A stretch of DNA of 64,000 nt from Armigeres subalbatus (taxonomy: Eukaryota; Arthropoda; Insecta; Diptera; Culicidae), in the NCBI RefSeq assembly GCF_024139115.2, contig NC_085140.1, forward strand, positions 293,909,293 to 293,973,292. The letters run 5' to 3'. Below, piece after piece: positions 63,942 through 64,000 of this stretch; within the stretch, counting starts at the first letter, position 1; every line of letters begins with the position of its first letter. Made by a program: the position numbers and the translations under genes. The notes beneath the pieces were generated by a model that was not told the DNA's origin, did not search any database, and was given only the letters and a program-made list of their open reading frames with translations.

Positions 63942-64000
63942 TTGGCATTACATCCTCGACTAGGACATTGCCACCTTGCAACTTAGCGTTCATTGAGCTC
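63942..64000 (-). repeat. Feilai-type SINE tail, cut by the window end
   Basis: ATTGGCATTACATCCTCGAC and CTTAGCGTTCATT match the tail of the minus-strand SINE at 51430-51490. The head lies outside the window. Confidence 0.65.

Noticed and set aside
1..64000. Endogenous viral elements
   Set aside because: Among the frames examined I saw no viral capsid, polymerase or glycoprotein-like sequence; the reverse transcriptases are all of LINE type.

Overview
The window looks like intergenic or intronic DNA from a large, transposon-rich insect genome, most likely an Aedes-type mosquito. The reasons are several tRNA-headed SINEs of Feilai type (a family described from Aedes aegypti), many short inverted-repeat elements (MITEs) with TA, TTA or 8-bp target duplications, degenerate Jockey-clade and RTE-clade LINEs, and very large simple minisatellites. 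The species assignment is inference. I found no intact host protein-coding gene, no rRNA and no CRISPR array. The recognisable coding sequence consists of broken transposon proteins. All boundaries were read by eye and may be off by a few bases, more for decayed repeats.

Layout. 1-990 is unique sequence followed by a tRNA-like SINE copy. 1592-3793 is a TA-flanked inverted-repeat element. 3890-5110 is unique and GC-rich with a homeodomain-site-like cluster. 5362-6076 holds a GGAATTCC-type minisatellite that runs into a giant 23-bp minisatellite (6077-14115, about 340 units, every unit a small dyad). 14331-16308 is a TA-flanked element whose interior is a 7-bp repeat array that reverses strand at its centre, with a second TA element nested in it. 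16953-18699 is an element with a 6-bp duplication inside a SINE. 19-27 kb carries unique islands, MITEs and a tRNA-like/SINE inverted repeat. 27217-27547 is a transposase-like relic. 28453-31835 is a broken Jockey-clade LINE with a recognisable initiator + DPE promoter.

32.3-38.8 kb has dispersed repeats, a degenerate minisatellite, unique islands, a SINE with an unusual head and a Penelope-like end. 38800-40790 is a 5'-truncated RTE LINE. 41.3-44.1 kb is a cluster of hairpin-forming DNA: a 100-bp hairpin, a 1-kb fold-back, two back-to-back MITEs, a perfect 75-bp palindrome and a perfect 83-bp-arm palindrome around a tRNA-like core. 44.3-46.5 kb has an endonuclease relic joined to a decayed, opposite-strand copy of the 23-bp minisatellite, then a hAT end. 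47132-47873 is a hAT-type element with a nested SINE. 50228-52038 is an element with 310-bp inverted repeats around a transposase-like relic. 53190-57830 is a second large minisatellite, again with a 23-bp dyad unit and with an inverted central block. 57890-64000 has a reverse-transcriptase relic, unique islands, a MITE and a 150-160-bp tandem repeat.

How it fits together: these are not cooperating host genes. They are successive layers of mobile and tandem DNA, with nesting that gives relative ages. The recurring theme is self-complementary DNA. Two sequence-unrelated minisatellites share a 23-bp period built from two complementary arms, and several fold-backs and perfect palindromes occur. 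If transcribed, much of the window would give double-stranded RNA. The unique GC-richer islands (about 1-800, 3.9-5.0, 19.1-19.9, 21.6-22.7, 34.3-35.0, 35.7-36.9, 49.0-50.2, 59.7-60.8 and 61.4-61.9 kb) are the best places to look for host exons or conserved regulatory elements, but I cannot assign a gene.
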